A DNA stretch of 64,000 nucleotides from Microbulbifer sp. MI-G (GTDB taxonomy: Bacteria > Pseudomonadota > Gammaproteobacteria > Pseudomonadales > Cellvibrionaceae). A program made the translations under genes and the position numbers. The stretch is from the NCBI RefSeq assembly GCF_030440425.1, contig NZ_CP098023.1, positions 1 to 64,000 of the forward strand. Reading direction: 5' to 3'. Shown in pieces: positions 37,703 through 48,047 of the stretch; position 1 is the stretch's first letter; each line of letters opens with the position of its first letter. The notes below the pieces were generated by a model. That model was not told the origin of the DNA. It saw only the letters and a list, made by a program, of their open reading frames with translations, and searched no databases.

Positions 37703-38614
37703 TTAACCGCCCCGTATGGCCTGTCCTGTGAAGGTGGCGCCGTGACATTGCCGGGCGTACAGCAGGGCGCCTTCGTCAGGCTGCCCCCGCGGCGGCTGCA
37801 GGCACTGCAGTGTCTTTTCCCCCAGCCAGGGCAACAGGTGGTCTGCCAGCCCCCCCAGCAGGCAAAGGTGGCTGTGGCCCCTGGCCAGAAAGCGTTCCGC
37901 TATCTGCTCCAGATAGCCCACGCCCTCCCTGACGATGGCCACGGCAACCGCATCTCCCGCTTCAGCAACCGCCAGTACCCGGGGTGCCAGGCGCCCGTAT
38001 TCCCGCTGGCCCGCGCCTGCCATGGCACCCACCAGACCCAGGCCGCGGGCCTGCAACTCCTCTTCCAGGGCCGGCAGCAGGGCTGTGTCTGGACCGAGGG
38101 CATCCAGTGCCAGCAGTGCCGCCTCCAGTGCCTTTAAACCCAACCATGCGCCGGAGCCCTTGTCAGCAAAGGGAAAACCGTGGGCCCCGATGCTGAGGCC
38201 GCCATTCAGGCTGGAGTAACCCACGGAACCGGTTCCCGCAACAATCACCGCGCCTTCGGCTCCGGCGTGGGCACCGAGAAAGGCAATTTGGATGTCGTCG
38301 GTCAGGTACAGTGCGGAAAAGGGGTGTCGCCAGGCCAGCAGTTGCTCGCGCACATGGGGAATATTTACACCGGCCAGCCCGGCCCCGGCCACCAGCCTGC
38401 CCAGCGTATTCGCTGGCAGGCCGGCATCGGCCAGCGCCAGCTCTGCGGCCTGTTGAATTGACTCACAGGCCCGGGCAAGGTTTTGGAAGGGATTGGCCGG
38501 GCCCGCCACACCCACGCCTTCTCTGCCGGCACCGGCGATCCGTGCCCGGCACTTGCTGCCACCACCGTCAATACCCAGGTAAAGAACGGATTCAGTCTCC
38601 ATCCCGGTGTACAT
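37703..38614 (-). CDS. nagK: N-acetylglucosamine kinase, BadF/BcrA ATPase type
   Basis: The kinase phosphorylates cytoplasmic GlcNAc to GlcNAc-6-P for NagA. From ATG 38614 there are 303 residues. GAGGAG six bases upstream decides this start over the open frame's upper limit at 38695. The N-terminal LYLGIDGGGSKCRARI is the phosphate-1 motif, with GAEGAVIVAGTGSVGY (phosphate 2) and DKGSGAWLGLKAL further on. The family is the eukaryotic-type NagK/BadF group used by marine bacteria that import free GlcNAc. It lies between the TonB receptor and the symporter. Confidence 0.9.
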   Translation of the reverse strand: MYTGMETESVLYLGIDGGGSKCRARIAGAGREGVGVAGPANPFQNLARACESIQQAAELALADAGLPANTLGRLVAGAGLAGVNIPHVREQLLAWRHPFSALYLTDDIQIAFLGAHAGAEGAVIVAGTGSVGYSSLNGGLSIGAHGFPFADKGSGAWLGLKALEAALLALDALGPDTALLPALEEELQARGLGLVGAMAGAGQREYGRLAPRVLAVAEAGDAVAVAIVREGVGYLEQIAERFLARGHSHLCLLGGLADHLLPWLGEKTLQCLQPPRGQPDEGALLYARQCHGATFTGQAIRGG

Positions 38615-38702
38615 GTTCACTCCTCTGAAAAAGACCGCCATGCCTCTAGCGGGACAGGTCGAACCAGACAGGGACCAGGGTAATCCTCTGGCCATGACTT
38701 TT

Positions 38703-38737
38703 CGCCGGGTGCCGGCGCAGTGCCCGGCACCCAGGCG
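38703..38737 (-). repeat. REP-like hairpin between TonB receptor and nagK
   Basis: CGCC-GGGTGCCGG pairs with CCGGCACCC-A-GGCG: 13 base pairs with one bulged A and an 8-base loop, six bases after the TonB receptor's stop. There is no T-run, so it is more likely an mRNA-stabilising or attenuating structure that would lower expression of nagK and the symporter relative to the receptor. Confidence 0.6.
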
Positions 38738-38742
38738 AGACC

Positions 38743-41451
38743 TCAGAAGTGGTAGTTTGCTCCCAGAAGCACGCGCGTACCATTGTCGTACCGGCGGGCC
38801 TCGCGTTCCTGGTCGATGTGGTAGTAGGCGAGTTCCTCACCGGTCAGGTTGATGGCCTCCAGCACAAAGTCCCAGTTTTCCCAGGGAGAGACGGTGATGC
38901 TGGCATCCCACTGACCGTAATCGTCGATGTAGGCTTCGGAACCGAACTCGGACAGGCCATCGTACCATTGGGTGCGGAAGTTGTAGGCCAGGCGCGCGCT
39001 GATCCAGTCGTTCTCATAAAAGCCAGTCAGGTTGGCCATGTTTTCGGACTGGCCCGGGATCAGGCCGGAGCCGGGATTGTTGACAGGATCGCGCGTATCG
39101 CGGCTGTTCGCGTCGGTATAGGTGTAGTTGGCAATGACACCGAAGTTGCCGAAGTTTTGCTGGTAGCTCAGCTCGATACCGGAAACCTTGGCGCCCTTGC
39201 CATTAACCGGCTGGATAAACAGCACAGGGATATCCTCGCCGAGTCGCTCGTCGAAGCGAAAGTCCACCGAGGTGCTGTTGATCACCGAGTTCGCAATATC
39301 CTTCTGGAAGTAAGTGGCGGCCAGCACCGCGCCCTCGGTAAAGTACCACTCCCAGGCCAGATCGAACTGGTTGGCGGTTTCCGGTTCCAGTTGCGGGTTG
39401 CCGCGGCGGCCGACCTGGGTATCGAGGTTGGCCGATTCCTGGTTCGCGATGGTGATGTAGTCGGGGCGCGCCATAACACGGGCCGCGGAGAGACGCAGGA
39501 CTTGGTTTTCGGCGATGTCAAAGGCCACATTGGCACTTGGCAGGATTTCGGTGTAGTCGTGCTCCAGGGTTTCCCGGCGGACATTGAACTCCTCGGTTGC
39601 CGGGTCAACCAGTGCTACGAGCAGATCGTAGCCACCCACCATGTCAATGGCCGCTGCCAGGGGGTCACCTTGCAGGTTATAACCGCTGGACCCGACCCGG
39701 GTTTGCACCATGCGCAGGCCGAGGTTACCGCGGAAACCCTCGCCCTCGAAATCCGCTTGCCCATAGGCGGCCAGTATCTCTTCCTCCACATTCCAATTCT
39801 CCGGCAGGTTGAGCACCGTCACCGCGTTTTCGTAAGCCTCTGCTGGGAAGATCGCGCTCTGCGCCGCACTGATATCCATCAGCGGATAGGGCGCCCCGGA
39901 AGCGTTGCGGGTGTAGTTGCCGAGCAGGCCTGCATCCAGGTTACCGTACAACCAGCGGTTCCAGCCGGTGGTATCCCCCTCGCCGTACGTGGTGGTGCCG
40001 TCAGCGTGCATGGCATCGCTGAGCCAGTGGAAGCGTGTCAGGGTCATCATCTGGCCCTTGTTGTGATCGCGGTACAGCAGGCCGCTCTTGAGGCTGTTGA
40101 ACACCCCGGCGTCGAGGGCAAAGTCAATATCGATGCTGGCGTAATTTTCATCGTCATCCATCACACGGGCATTTTCCTGCATCCAGCCAAGTCCGCGTGC
40201 TCCCAATTGCGCATCGCTTTCAACCTGGCCGTTCAGGTAGGGGGTGTGGCTCAGGCCATTGAATTCGGTGCGGTCGAGGGAAGCGCCCCAGCCGTAGTGG
40301 CGATCCCGGGCAGTGCCGCCCTCGGCCTCGGTGTGGCCGAGGCGGGCGTGCAGGGTGAGTTGCTCGAAGTTGTGCTCGTAGTGCAGATCCAGCGATCCGG
40401 TTTCAGAGTAGGACACGCGATCGATCACATAGTATTCGGCGAAGCTGTTCGCCACTTCACCGGCGATGACCCCGCTGCCGGTCACTACTGCGGTGGCGGG
40501 ATCAATGGTGCCGCCGTTGTTGCCATTCAGCCACTCGTAGCGGTTGTAGTTGGAATTGTCCGCATCCAGGCCGGAGTCCAGGTAGGTCAGGGTAAACTGG
40601 CCGTTGTCCGAGGGGCGCCACTGGCCGGTGAACAGCACCGTCTCCCGCTCACGGGCCTGCTCGAAATAGGCATCGCCGAGCGCCCGTGGCACCCACAGGG
40701 CGCCGCGGCCGAAATCCTGGTTTTCGAAACCCAGCACCTCGGTGCCTTCGCGCAGTAGCGTGCGGTCCTGCCGGGTCAGGGAAATATTGAAGCCCAGATT
40801 CTCGGCGTCGTTTTTCCAGGAGTACAGCGCGCTGATGCTGGGGTCCCATTCCTCCGAGGTTTCCGAGTACTGTCCCTGCACCTGAAGGGCACCGGTGTTC
40901 TGGGCCATGTCGAGGGGCCGCCGGGTATGCAGCATCACCGTGCCCCCCAGGGAGCCCTCCTGAATGCTGGCCTGGGGGGTTTTGTAGACTTCCAGGGCGG
41001 ATACGATGGTTGAGGGCAGCAGGGTGTAATTAAATGCGCGGGAGGGATTGTCCAGAATAAACCAATCGGCAGAGGCCACGGCGGCACCGTTCAGGAGCGT
41101 GCGGTTCTGGTTCGGAGAGGTGCCCCGCACGGCAATTTTTTCACCTTCGCCGAAGCCGCGGGTTACGGAAACACCGGTAATCCGGGACAGGGAATCCGCT
41201 ACATTCTTGTCCGGGAATTTGCCCAGGTCTTCGGCCGTGATGGCGTCAACGATGGCGTTGGCGCTGCGCTTGGCGTTCACCGATTCCGTGATGCTGGCGC
41301 GAATGCCGGTGACAACCACTTCTTCCAGTGCCGTCTCCTGTGCGTGGAGTGTGCCGACCACGCCGGACAGGGCTAGGACAGCCAGCGAGCTATGCAGCAG
41401 GCGGCTGCGGCCGCCGGTAAGGTTGCGAATGCTAGAGCTGAGTATTTTCAC
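38743..41451 (-). CDS. TonB-dependent receptor for GlcNAc/chitooligosaccharide
   Basis: This outer-membrane receptor imports large sugars using the proton motive force through TonB-ExbBD. The 902 residues start with a signal peptide ending near TLHA-QET (about residue 38). EEVVVTGIRASI (TonB box/plug start) and the plug domain with NVADSLSRITGVSVTRGFGEGEKIAVRGT follow. The barrel ends in LLGANYHF with the terminal Phe typical of outer-membrane proteins. Two copies of the operator palindrome lie upstream (41512, 41544). The substrate is inferred from the linked nagK, symporter and nagAB genes. Confidence 0.93.
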   Translation of the reverse strand: MKILSSSIRNLTGGRSRLLHSSLAVLALSGVVGTLHAQETALEEVVVTGIRASITESVNAKRSANAIVDAITAEDLGKFPDKNVADSLSRITGVSVTRGFGEGEKIAVRGTSPNQNRTLLNGAAVASADWFILDNPSRAFNYTLLPSTIVSALEVYKTPQASIQEGSLGGTVMLHTRRPLDMAQNTGALQVQGQYSETSEEWDPSISALYSWKNDAENLGFNISLTRQDRTLLREGTEVLGFENQDFGRGALWVPRALGDAYFEQARERETVLFTGQWRPSDNGQFTLTYLDSGLDADNSNYNRYEWLNGNNGGTIDPATAVVTGSGVIAGEVANSFAEYYVIDRVSYSETGSLDLHYEHNFEQLTLHARLGHTEAEGGTARDRHYGWGASLDRTEFNGLSHTPYLNGQVESDAQLGARGLGWMQENARVMDDDENYASIDIDFALDAGVFNSLKSGLLYRDHNKGQMMTLTRFHWLSDAMHADGTTTYGEGDTTGWNRWLYGNLDAGLLGNYTRNASGAPYPLMDISAAQSAIFPAEAYENAVTVLNLPENWNVEEEILAAYGQADFEGEGFRGNLGLRMVQTRVGSSGYNLQGDPLAAAIDMVGGYDLLVALVDPATEEFNVRRETLEHDYTEILPSANVAFDIAENQVLRLSAARVMARPDYITIANQESANLDTQVGRRGNPQLEPETANQFDLAWEWYFTEGAVLAATYFQKDIANSVINSTSVDFRFDERLGEDIPVLFIQPVNGKGAKVSGIELSYQQNFGNFGVIANYTYTDANSRDTRDPVNNPGSGLIPGQSENMANLTGFYENDWISARLAYNFRTQWYDGLSEFGSEAYIDDYGQWDASITVSPWENWDFVLEAINLTGEELAYYHIDQEREARRYDNGTRVLLGANYHF

Positions 41452-41511
41452 GGTAATTCCCTCTGAAAGTTATTCTTATAGGCCACGTTGGCTACCGTAC
41501 TTTCGGGTTGT

Positions 41512-41523
41512 GACAACGTTGTC
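41512..41523. promoter_or_regulatory. LacI-type operator 1 upstream of TonB receptor
   Basis: GACAACGTTGTC, identical to the palindrome before the regulator gene, lies about 60 bases upstream of the receptor's start codon. Confidence 0.85.
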
Positions 41524-41543
41524 GCAACACATTAGCCCCGTGA

Positions 41544-41555
41544 GACAACGTTGTA
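41544..41555. promoter_or_regulatory. LacI-type operator 2 upstream of TonB receptor
   Basis: GACAACGTTGTA has one mismatch to the perfect palindrome. Its centre is 32 bases from operator 1, about three helical turns, so two regulator dimers could bind on the same DNA face. Confidence 0.8.
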
Positions 41556-41731
41556 AACAGCTTGTGAAAAACTTTTCCCAAACACTGCCCCGGTTTTTAC
41601 CTGCCAGGCCCGGGTTTGAAAGGTTTTGATTGTGAACTGTTGTAGCGAGCGCGGCTTTGCGGGAGAAATTTTTGCTTAATTTTTAAACCACATAGCAGAC
41701 AACAGTTTGTCTCCCGCTTAGGTAAAGCCCT

Positions 41732-41768
41732 GTTTCTGCTTGGCCCGTTTGCCGGACCGGGCAGAAAC
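41732..41768. terminator. Long imperfect hairpin downstream of 41967 gene
   Basis: GTTTCTGC pairs perfectly with GCAGAAAC. Inside it, TTGGCCCG pairs with CGGACCGG with two G-T pairs and one mismatch, leaving a 5-base loop. It lies between the end of the minus-strand run (41967) and the TonB receptor promoter. It may terminate the former, although no strong T-run follows. The rest of 41452-41966 contains only the two operators and no supported gene. Confidence 0.45.
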
Positions 41769-41966
41769 GGTACACAAACCATCAAGCAAGTGCGCTAATG
41801 TGCGGATGCAAAAAAGGATTCGCCGGAGAGATCACGGCTATCCATTCTTGCGCGCATGCCGTGACTTGCAACAAGCGCGCACGTGCCCGCGGTGGCACAG
41901 GCGCAGGGGGTGAGCGATATCAGCTTTGCTGAAGGGAGCTGGTGTTGTAGACCGGGCTTGTCGTTT

Positions 41967-42374
41967 CTATTTTCCCTGCAGGCGCAGCAGTGCAGAGGCT
42001 GCAATGCCGCCAAGGGCGCAGGCGAGCACAATCACCACCGGGGTCATGTATCCCAGCATAAAGGCACCGTAGTCATAGCCTCGCTGAGGCAGCAGATACA
42101 GCAACAGTAAACCCGCAGGTACCAGCGAAAGCGCGGTGCCCCGCAACAGCCAGGCACTGCGCCAGGGCAGCATAAACAGCAGGCCGCAGAGGCCGCCCCA
42201 TACAATGCGCTGGTACAAATAGGTGCTGCTCAGGCGTGGAGCCAGGTCCACCCCCAGCCAATGGGTAAAGCCGTAGTGTCCCATGGCCCAGAGTCCCAGT
42301 GCATAGCAGAGGCCGCCAAAACAGCCCGCGGCGAAACACAGGGAGAGATTGCGTACAAATTCCCGCACAAACAA
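41967..42374 (-). CDS. Small membrane protein of unknown function
   Basis: The 135-residue protein has four likely membrane helices (LSLCFAAGCFGGLCYALGL, IVWGGLCGLLFMLP, ALSLVPAGLLLLYLL and VVIVLACALGGIAASALL). The loop after the first helix carries HYGFTHWLGVDLAP. I do not recognise the family. It starts 6 bases after aroE ends on the same strand, so it is the last gene of that operon. Confidence 0.75.
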   Translation of the reverse strand: MFVREFVRNLSLCFAAGCFGGLCYALGLWAMGHYGFTHWLGVDLAPRLSSTYLYQRIVWGGLCGLLFMLPWRSAWLLRGTALSLVPAGLLLLYLLPQRGYDYGAFMLGYMTPVVIVLACALGGIAASALLRLQGK

Positions 42375-42380
42375 GGTCCT

Positions 42381-43211
42381 CTAATTATTTTTCTTACCCA
42401 GTTCCCGCCGCAACTGCGTTAAAACCGGTGCGACCTGCGGGTACACTCCGCGCCACAGATAAAACGATTCTGCCGCCTGGCCCACCAGCATACCCAGGCC
42501 ATCGCTTGCCGGCACCCCCTGGGTGCGGGCCCAGTGTACAAAAGGCGTGGGCCCGGCAGCATACACCATGTCGTAGGCTTTGCCCCCGGCGGTGAAGAGC
42601 TGTTCCGGTAGGGTGGGCAGTGTATTGTCCAGGCTGGCGGCGGTGGCATTGATCACCAGATCGAAGCGACTGCGCAGCCCCTGTAATCCCCCACCGCTCA
42701 GGTCGCCGTAGCGGGAGAAATCATCTGCCAGTTGCTCGGCTTTGATCGCGGTGCGGTTGGCCAGGTGCAGGTGCGCTGGCTGCTCGGCCAGCAAAGGCAG
42801 CAGGGCCCCGCGCGCGGCCCCGCCGGCACCTATGAGCAAAACCCGTTTATCGCGAATCCCCCAGCCCAGATTGCGGCAGAGATCGGCGACCAGTCCTGCG
42901 CCATCGGTGTTGTCGCCGAGCAACCGGCCATCCTCTTGGCAGAGCAGGGTATTGACCGCCCCAGCCGCTGCGGCACGGTCGGTGAGTTGATCGGCCAGAT
43001 CGAGGGCTTCGAGTTTGAAAGGCAGTGTGATATTGAGGCCGCACCCCCCTTCGGTAAAAAACGTGCGCGCACATTCCGCGAATGCGTCCAACGGCGCCAG
43101 GAGTTTGCTGTAGAGCAGGTCTTCACCGGTTTGCTCAGCAAAGGCGCAGTGAATGTGTGGGGACAGGGAATGTGCTATGGGGTTGCCTACCACGGCGTAG
43201 TGATCGCTCAC
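42381..43211 (-). CDS. aroE: Shikimate dehydrogenase
   Basis: AroE reduces 3-dehydroshikimate with NADPH in aromatic amino acid synthesis. The 276 residues fit. VVGNPIAHSLSPHIH is the substrate loop. LNITLPFK contains the catalytic Lys. The NADP-binding loop LIGAGGAARGALLPL is followed by LANRT. The end LGMLVGQAAESFYLWRGV is conserved. The start overlaps the stop of the upstream NTF2-like gene by 4 bases. Confidence 0.95.
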   Translation of the reverse strand: MSDHYAVVGNPIAHSLSPHIHCAFAEQTGEDLLYSKLLAPLDAFAECARTFFTEGGCGLNITLPFKLEALDLADQLTDRAAAAGAVNTLLCQEDGRLLGDNTDGAGLVADLCRNLGWGIRDKRVLLIGAGGAARGALLPLLAEQPAHLHLANRTAIKAEQLADDFSRYGDLSGGGLQGLRSRFDLVINATAASLDNTLPTLPEQLFTAGGKAYDMVYAAGPTPFVHWARTQGVPASDGLGMLVGQAAESFYLWRGVYPQVAPVLTQLRRELGKKNN

Positions 43212-43657
43212 AGCAGTAACCTCTTGCGGGCTCTTACCGCCTCGCGGATTTTGGCACTTTCATCGACAATGAACAGCCCGTCAACCTTCAGACTCGGTGG
43301 TGTTTCCGTAATCAGGTAGCGGGTCTGGGAGCTGTATAGTTCACCTGTCCGGGTATTGTCCTGCTGGTGCAGCAATGTCCAGCGCACACTGGCGAGACTG
43401 CTGAAGTTATTCAGCGCCAGCACCTCCGTGACCGTGCCCAGGATCTGGTTGACTGCCAGACGGCGATAGGCCGACAGCAACTTATGCACCTGCTGCACAA
43501 AAGCGCTGCGGTGGATAACCAGCTTGTCACCATTCTCGCGATAGTAGTGCAGGGGAAACCGGTAAAAGTCCGCGATCTCCTCCGCATTGCCGGTTTCGAA
43601 ATGACGCCGGTAGTCGAGAAACAGGGCGTTGATATTTTCCAGTCGCGCCTGGTGCAC
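43208..43657 (-). CDS. NTF2/SnoaL-like protein of unknown function
   Basis: The 149 residues have the SnoaL/NTF2-like pattern: an N-terminal helix (LFLDYRRHFETGNAEEIADFY), then mixed strands ending in the charged DGLFIVDESAKIREAVRARKR. Such small cone-shaped domains often bind hydrophobic ligands, but no catalytic residues can be named. It sits between hemF and aroE and overlaps aroE by 4 bases, so it is co-translated. Confidence 0.65.
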   Translation of the reverse strand: MHQARLENINALFLDYRRHFETGNAEEIADFYRFPLHYYRENGDKLVIHRSAFVQQVHKLLSAYRRLAVNQILGTVTEVLALNNFSSLASVRWTLLHQQDNTRTGELYSSQTRYLITETPPSLKVDGLFIVDESAKIREAVRARKRLLL

Positions 43658-43687
43658 GGTGCGCCTCCGTTGTGGCTCATTCTGTGG

Positions 43688-45188
<1,501 letters not shown>

Positions 45189-45201
45189 GGCCGCGCCGGG
45201 A

Positions 45202-45717
45202 TCACTTGGTCTTGCGCTGCTGCAGGTCTTGTTGCAGCTGGGCATCCCTGGCGACGATGGCTTCAGCATTCGCGCGGCGTTCATCGACCAGTTTCCGGTG
45301 CATTGTTGCATCGCTTGTGCCGATGATCTGTGCCGCCAGATAAGCGGCATTCTTGGCCCCGGCTTTGCCGATTGCCACCGTTGCCACCGGAATCCCGCCC
45401 GGCATCTGTACGGTTGACAGCAGCGCATCCAGGCCGTCCAGGGAAGCGTTGATCGGCACGCCAATCACCGGTTTGAGTGTGGTGGCGGAAACTGCGCCAG
45501 CCAGGTGAGCGGCCATGCCGGCGGCGCAGATAAAAGCGGCGCAGCCGCGCTTGTCGGCGTCGGTCACGTAGTTGTGGGTGGCTTCCGGTGTGCGGTGGGC
45601 GGAGGTGACTTTTACCTCAAAGGGAATATCAAACTTGTCCAAAACGCCGAAAGCGGCCTCCATCACGGGCAGATCGGAGTCGGAACCCATCAGGATCGCT
45701 ACAAAAGGCTTGCTCAT
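45202..45717 (-). CDS. purE: N5-carboxyaminoimidazole ribonucleotide mutase
   Basis: PurE converts N5-CAIR to CAIR in purine synthesis. The 171 residues include GSDSDLPVM at 11-19, catalytic His41 in SAHRTPE, and the conserved [31 protein letters not shown]. No purK is adjacent, although PurE of this class needs it, so purK must lie elsewhere. Confidence 0.95.
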   Translation of the reverse strand: MSKPFVAILMGSDSDLPVMEAAFGVLDKFDIPFEVKVTSAHRTPEATHNYVTDADKRGCAAFICAAGMAAHLAGAVSATTLKPVIGVPINASLDGLDALLSTVQMPGGIPVATVAIGKAGAKNAAYLAAQIIGTSDATMHRKLVDERRANAEAIVARDAQLQQDLQQRKTK

Positions 45718-45888
45718 TGCAACTCTCTTTACTGTTGAAGTGGGGGGAGCGCGGCAATCTAGCGGATTGCGCGGCGGGGCACAAGTTGTTGCTTTTTAAG
45801 GTTTCGTTACCTAAATCAAAAATCTGCCAGCGGCAAAACCTGAGCCCACCTAGCGTTCTCCAAACAGAGCTTGGTGTGGGATTGTCTT

Positions 45889-47112
45889 CTATCGGTTAAG
45901 CCACCACCACAAATTCCTTCTATACCAAAAATCCGTTGCTTTGTGCCGGCTCGACGGCCGTATGTCGTCCAGGCCCAGAATTTCCAGTTTTTGCCGATAA
46001 CGCCCTTGATCCCCATCAGCTGCAGAGAGAGTCAGAGCCTGTTGGAAGTGCCCCCGGTAGCCGTAATTTCCCGATTTGAAACGTAACAACCCCAGAAGGA
46101 AGTGGAATCTGGGGTCATTCTTTTCCAGGGAGATTGCTGCTTTGATATCATCGGTGGCGAGTTCATAGTGTCCCTGCTTGTAGGCAGCCAGGGCATTCCC
46201 GTACCAATAGTAGGGATTTTGCTCTCGATAGCGTTGTAGATGCTCGGAAATAATGTTTGTCGACTGCCAGTCCCCCTGCTTTGTGAGTATCCTCTCCAAA
46301 TTACTTAAAGCCATCGTATTGGTGCTATCTATAACAAGGGAAGCCCTATAGGCGCTTGCTGCGTGATCTAGGTGACCGGCAGCTCGATAGATTGCCCCAA
46401 GATTATTCCAGAGGTCCGCCGACTGTGGGGACAATGCTAAAGCTTTGCGAATATACAAAAATGCATCCGAATATTTCTGATCAGAGAGAAAATCCATCGA
46501 TAAATTGCTGTAAAATCTGGCGAATGCATCACTGTCTTTTAAGGTTATCTGCCGATAGATTGGACTGTAATTCACAAAGTTGAAATCCAGAGTTCGCTGT
46601 TCGATGCCGAGATCTGCAATAACATTGATGTGCTGGTAGACAAATGTCTGTTGATTCTCGAGATGCCAACTTGTGGGAACAAGCACCTCATTAAATTGAG
46701 CGTTTATCCCCAATTCACGTGCCATCGCAACCATAAGGGTACTAAATGCCATGCAGTTTCCGCGCTGTTCTACAAAGACTTTGGAAGCACTCAAGGTCGC
46801 GTCGGCATCGTATAATAGTGAGAAATTCCGATCCTGTAACCTTTTTAATAGAGCATCAAGACGAGCAGTTTTAGTGGCCCCGGTTACCGACTCAAGGAGT
46901 AAGCGCAGATCTTGATTGATTGCCAGTATGTCGATATCTGGCAGATCTTTTTCTAGAACAGGACGATCTAGAATTACCGTCCCAGAGAGTAATGTCTCCT
47001 CCGAAAATTTTTGTGGTGGAATATGCTCGATAATAGAGGGGTGAGCTGTGCAGGCTGCTAATCCGACTGCCATAGTAAAGAACAGTATTATTTTTTGAAT
47101 TGACCTTCTCAT
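45889..47112 (-). CDS. Lipoprotein with transglutaminase-like and TPR domains
   Basis: The 407-residue protein starts with a lipoprotein signal (FFTMAVGLAACTAHP, lipid-modified Cys about residue 21). A cysteine-peptidase/transglutaminase-like domain follows, with RGNCMAFSTLMVAMARELGI carrying the likely catalytic Cys. WHLENQQ and VYQHINV supply a possible His. At least three or four TPR repeats follow (DLWNNLGAIYRAAGHLDHAASAYRASL and later units). The C-terminus is aromatic (FWYRRNLWWWLNR). Its AT-rich codons differ from the flanking housekeeping genes. The exact function is unknown. An outer-membrane-anchored processing or scaffolding role is a guess. Confidence 0.8.
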   Translation of the reverse strand: MRRSIQKIILFFTMAVGLAACTAHPSIIEHIPPQKFSEETLLSGTVILDRPVLEKDLPDIDILAINQDLRLLLESVTGATKTARLDALLKRLQDRNFSLLYDADATLSASKVFVEQRGNCMAFSTLMVAMARELGINAQFNEVLVPTSWHLENQQTFVYQHINVIADLGIEQRTLDFNFVNYSPIYRQITLKDSDAFARFYSNLSMDFLSDQKYSDAFLYIRKALALSPQSADLWNNLGAIYRAAGHLDHAASAYRASLVIDSTNTMALSNLERILTKQGDWQSTNIISEHLQRYREQNPYYWYGNALAAYKQGHYELATDDIKAAISLEKNDPRFHFLLGLLRFKSGNYGYRGHFQQALTLSAADGDQGRYRQKLEILGLDDIRPSSRHKATDFWYRRNLWWWLNR

Positions 47113-47384
47113 AAATTTATCTGGTTACTGTTTAAAGCAGCCCCTATTTTGAGAATCCGCTTGGACACTTGGAGTAAATGCCAGAAAAGGACGCGTGCCT
47201 TCATGGAGGGTAGATCCAACTGAAGTAATGATAATAAAGCAAGTTTAAACTTATGGAAGGCTGTAACTGCAGAAAATTTACTATGGGCTGAGCAACCTAA
47301 CAAGCGATTGTGATCCAAAGAGTGGCCATCAAGAAAGCTCGCCGCTAGTGTCAAGTTCTGGCGCATTCTTGTTGCGCTCATCAA
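47109..47384 (-). CDS. Doubtful small frame upstream of the TPR lipoprotein
   Basis: The frame spans 91 codons (MMSATRMRQNLTLAASFLDG...). It is basic and leucine-rich, and its TGA overlaps the ATG of the next gene. The overlap hints at coupling, but the composition is odd, no family is recognised and it lies in AT-rich DNA with a pseudogene, so it may be chance. Confidence 0.2.
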   Translation of the reverse strand: MMSATRMRQNLTLAASFLDGHSLDHNRLLGCSAHSKFSAVTAFHKFKLALLSLLQLDLPSMKARVLFWHLLQVSKRILKIGAALNSNQINL

Positions 47385-47466
47385 CGAGGTAGATATTGAA
47401 TGCTATAAACTCAGAGGCATGGGCAACCGGTGAAATCACGTGACCATCTCTAAATAGGTGATTAAT

Positions 47467-47799
47467 TCATATCATTCCGACCGGCAGTTGTTGTTCATCT
47501 AAATTGGCCAGGTAATTTTTAATTGATACAATGCCGAGAAAAATTCTTTCTTTTACTGACAGGACGATAGAGGTTGATTTGTTTTCTCCCAACTGTTGAT
47601 GGTAGGAGTTGATTTCTTCAATCCTTTGAAAATGTTATGCAGGAACTATTAAATTCGGCTCAATACGTTGGTAGCGCGTGTCTTCGCTTGAGATAACTGA
47701 GATCCAGTTCCATTTCTGGTCAGAGTATTATCTGACAAACAGATTGTACAGTGTGCGTAATGGACTGTATTCCCAAATGTCCTGCCATTGATTTTTTTA
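47467..47799 (-). pseudogene. Decayed gene with in-frame TAA codons, family unknown
   Basis: Reading leftward from a TAA at 47799-47797, one frame gives three protein-like stretches separated by TAA codons at 47730-47728 and 47637-47635, ending at TGA 47469-47467. The stretches are about 22, 30 and 55 codons. They include QWQDIWEYSPLRTLYNL, QKWNWISVISSEDTRY and IVLSVKERIFLGIVSIKN. All are in the same frame, and each TAA is one C-to-T change from CAA (Gln), the simplest picture of nonsense decay of a single gene. The frame may extend further upstream toward 47900. I cannot name the family. Confidence 0.5.
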
Positions 47800-48047
47800 A
47801 AAGGAAGCACAAATAGCCCTGTGAAGTTGTGCCGATAGTTTGATGGTGGAAAAATCTTCTAGAAAACCGTGAGACTGTCGGGTAGATAACGGGAGCCTAC
47901 ATGAGACGGAAGGATCGAGCTTACGCCTGCCCGACACTGGTGCATTGGTCCAGATTGTGCTTGTTAGTTTATCTGCCGAGTAAGGCTGCCAGTTTAAGAG
48001 CCATTGCATGTTGGTGGGCCCTGTGTGGGCTCGACTGGCCTGGCTTC

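Noticed and set aside
38749..40758. A 669-codon open frame on the + strand opposite the TonB receptor
   Set aside because: It lies wholly antisense to a well-supported receptor, has no family or start signal, and is explained by GC-rich codon use.
45189..45464. N-terminal extension of TsaC
   Set aside because: It overlaps purE on the same strand in another frame and has no protein-like sequence. The ATG at 45188 gives the normal family length.
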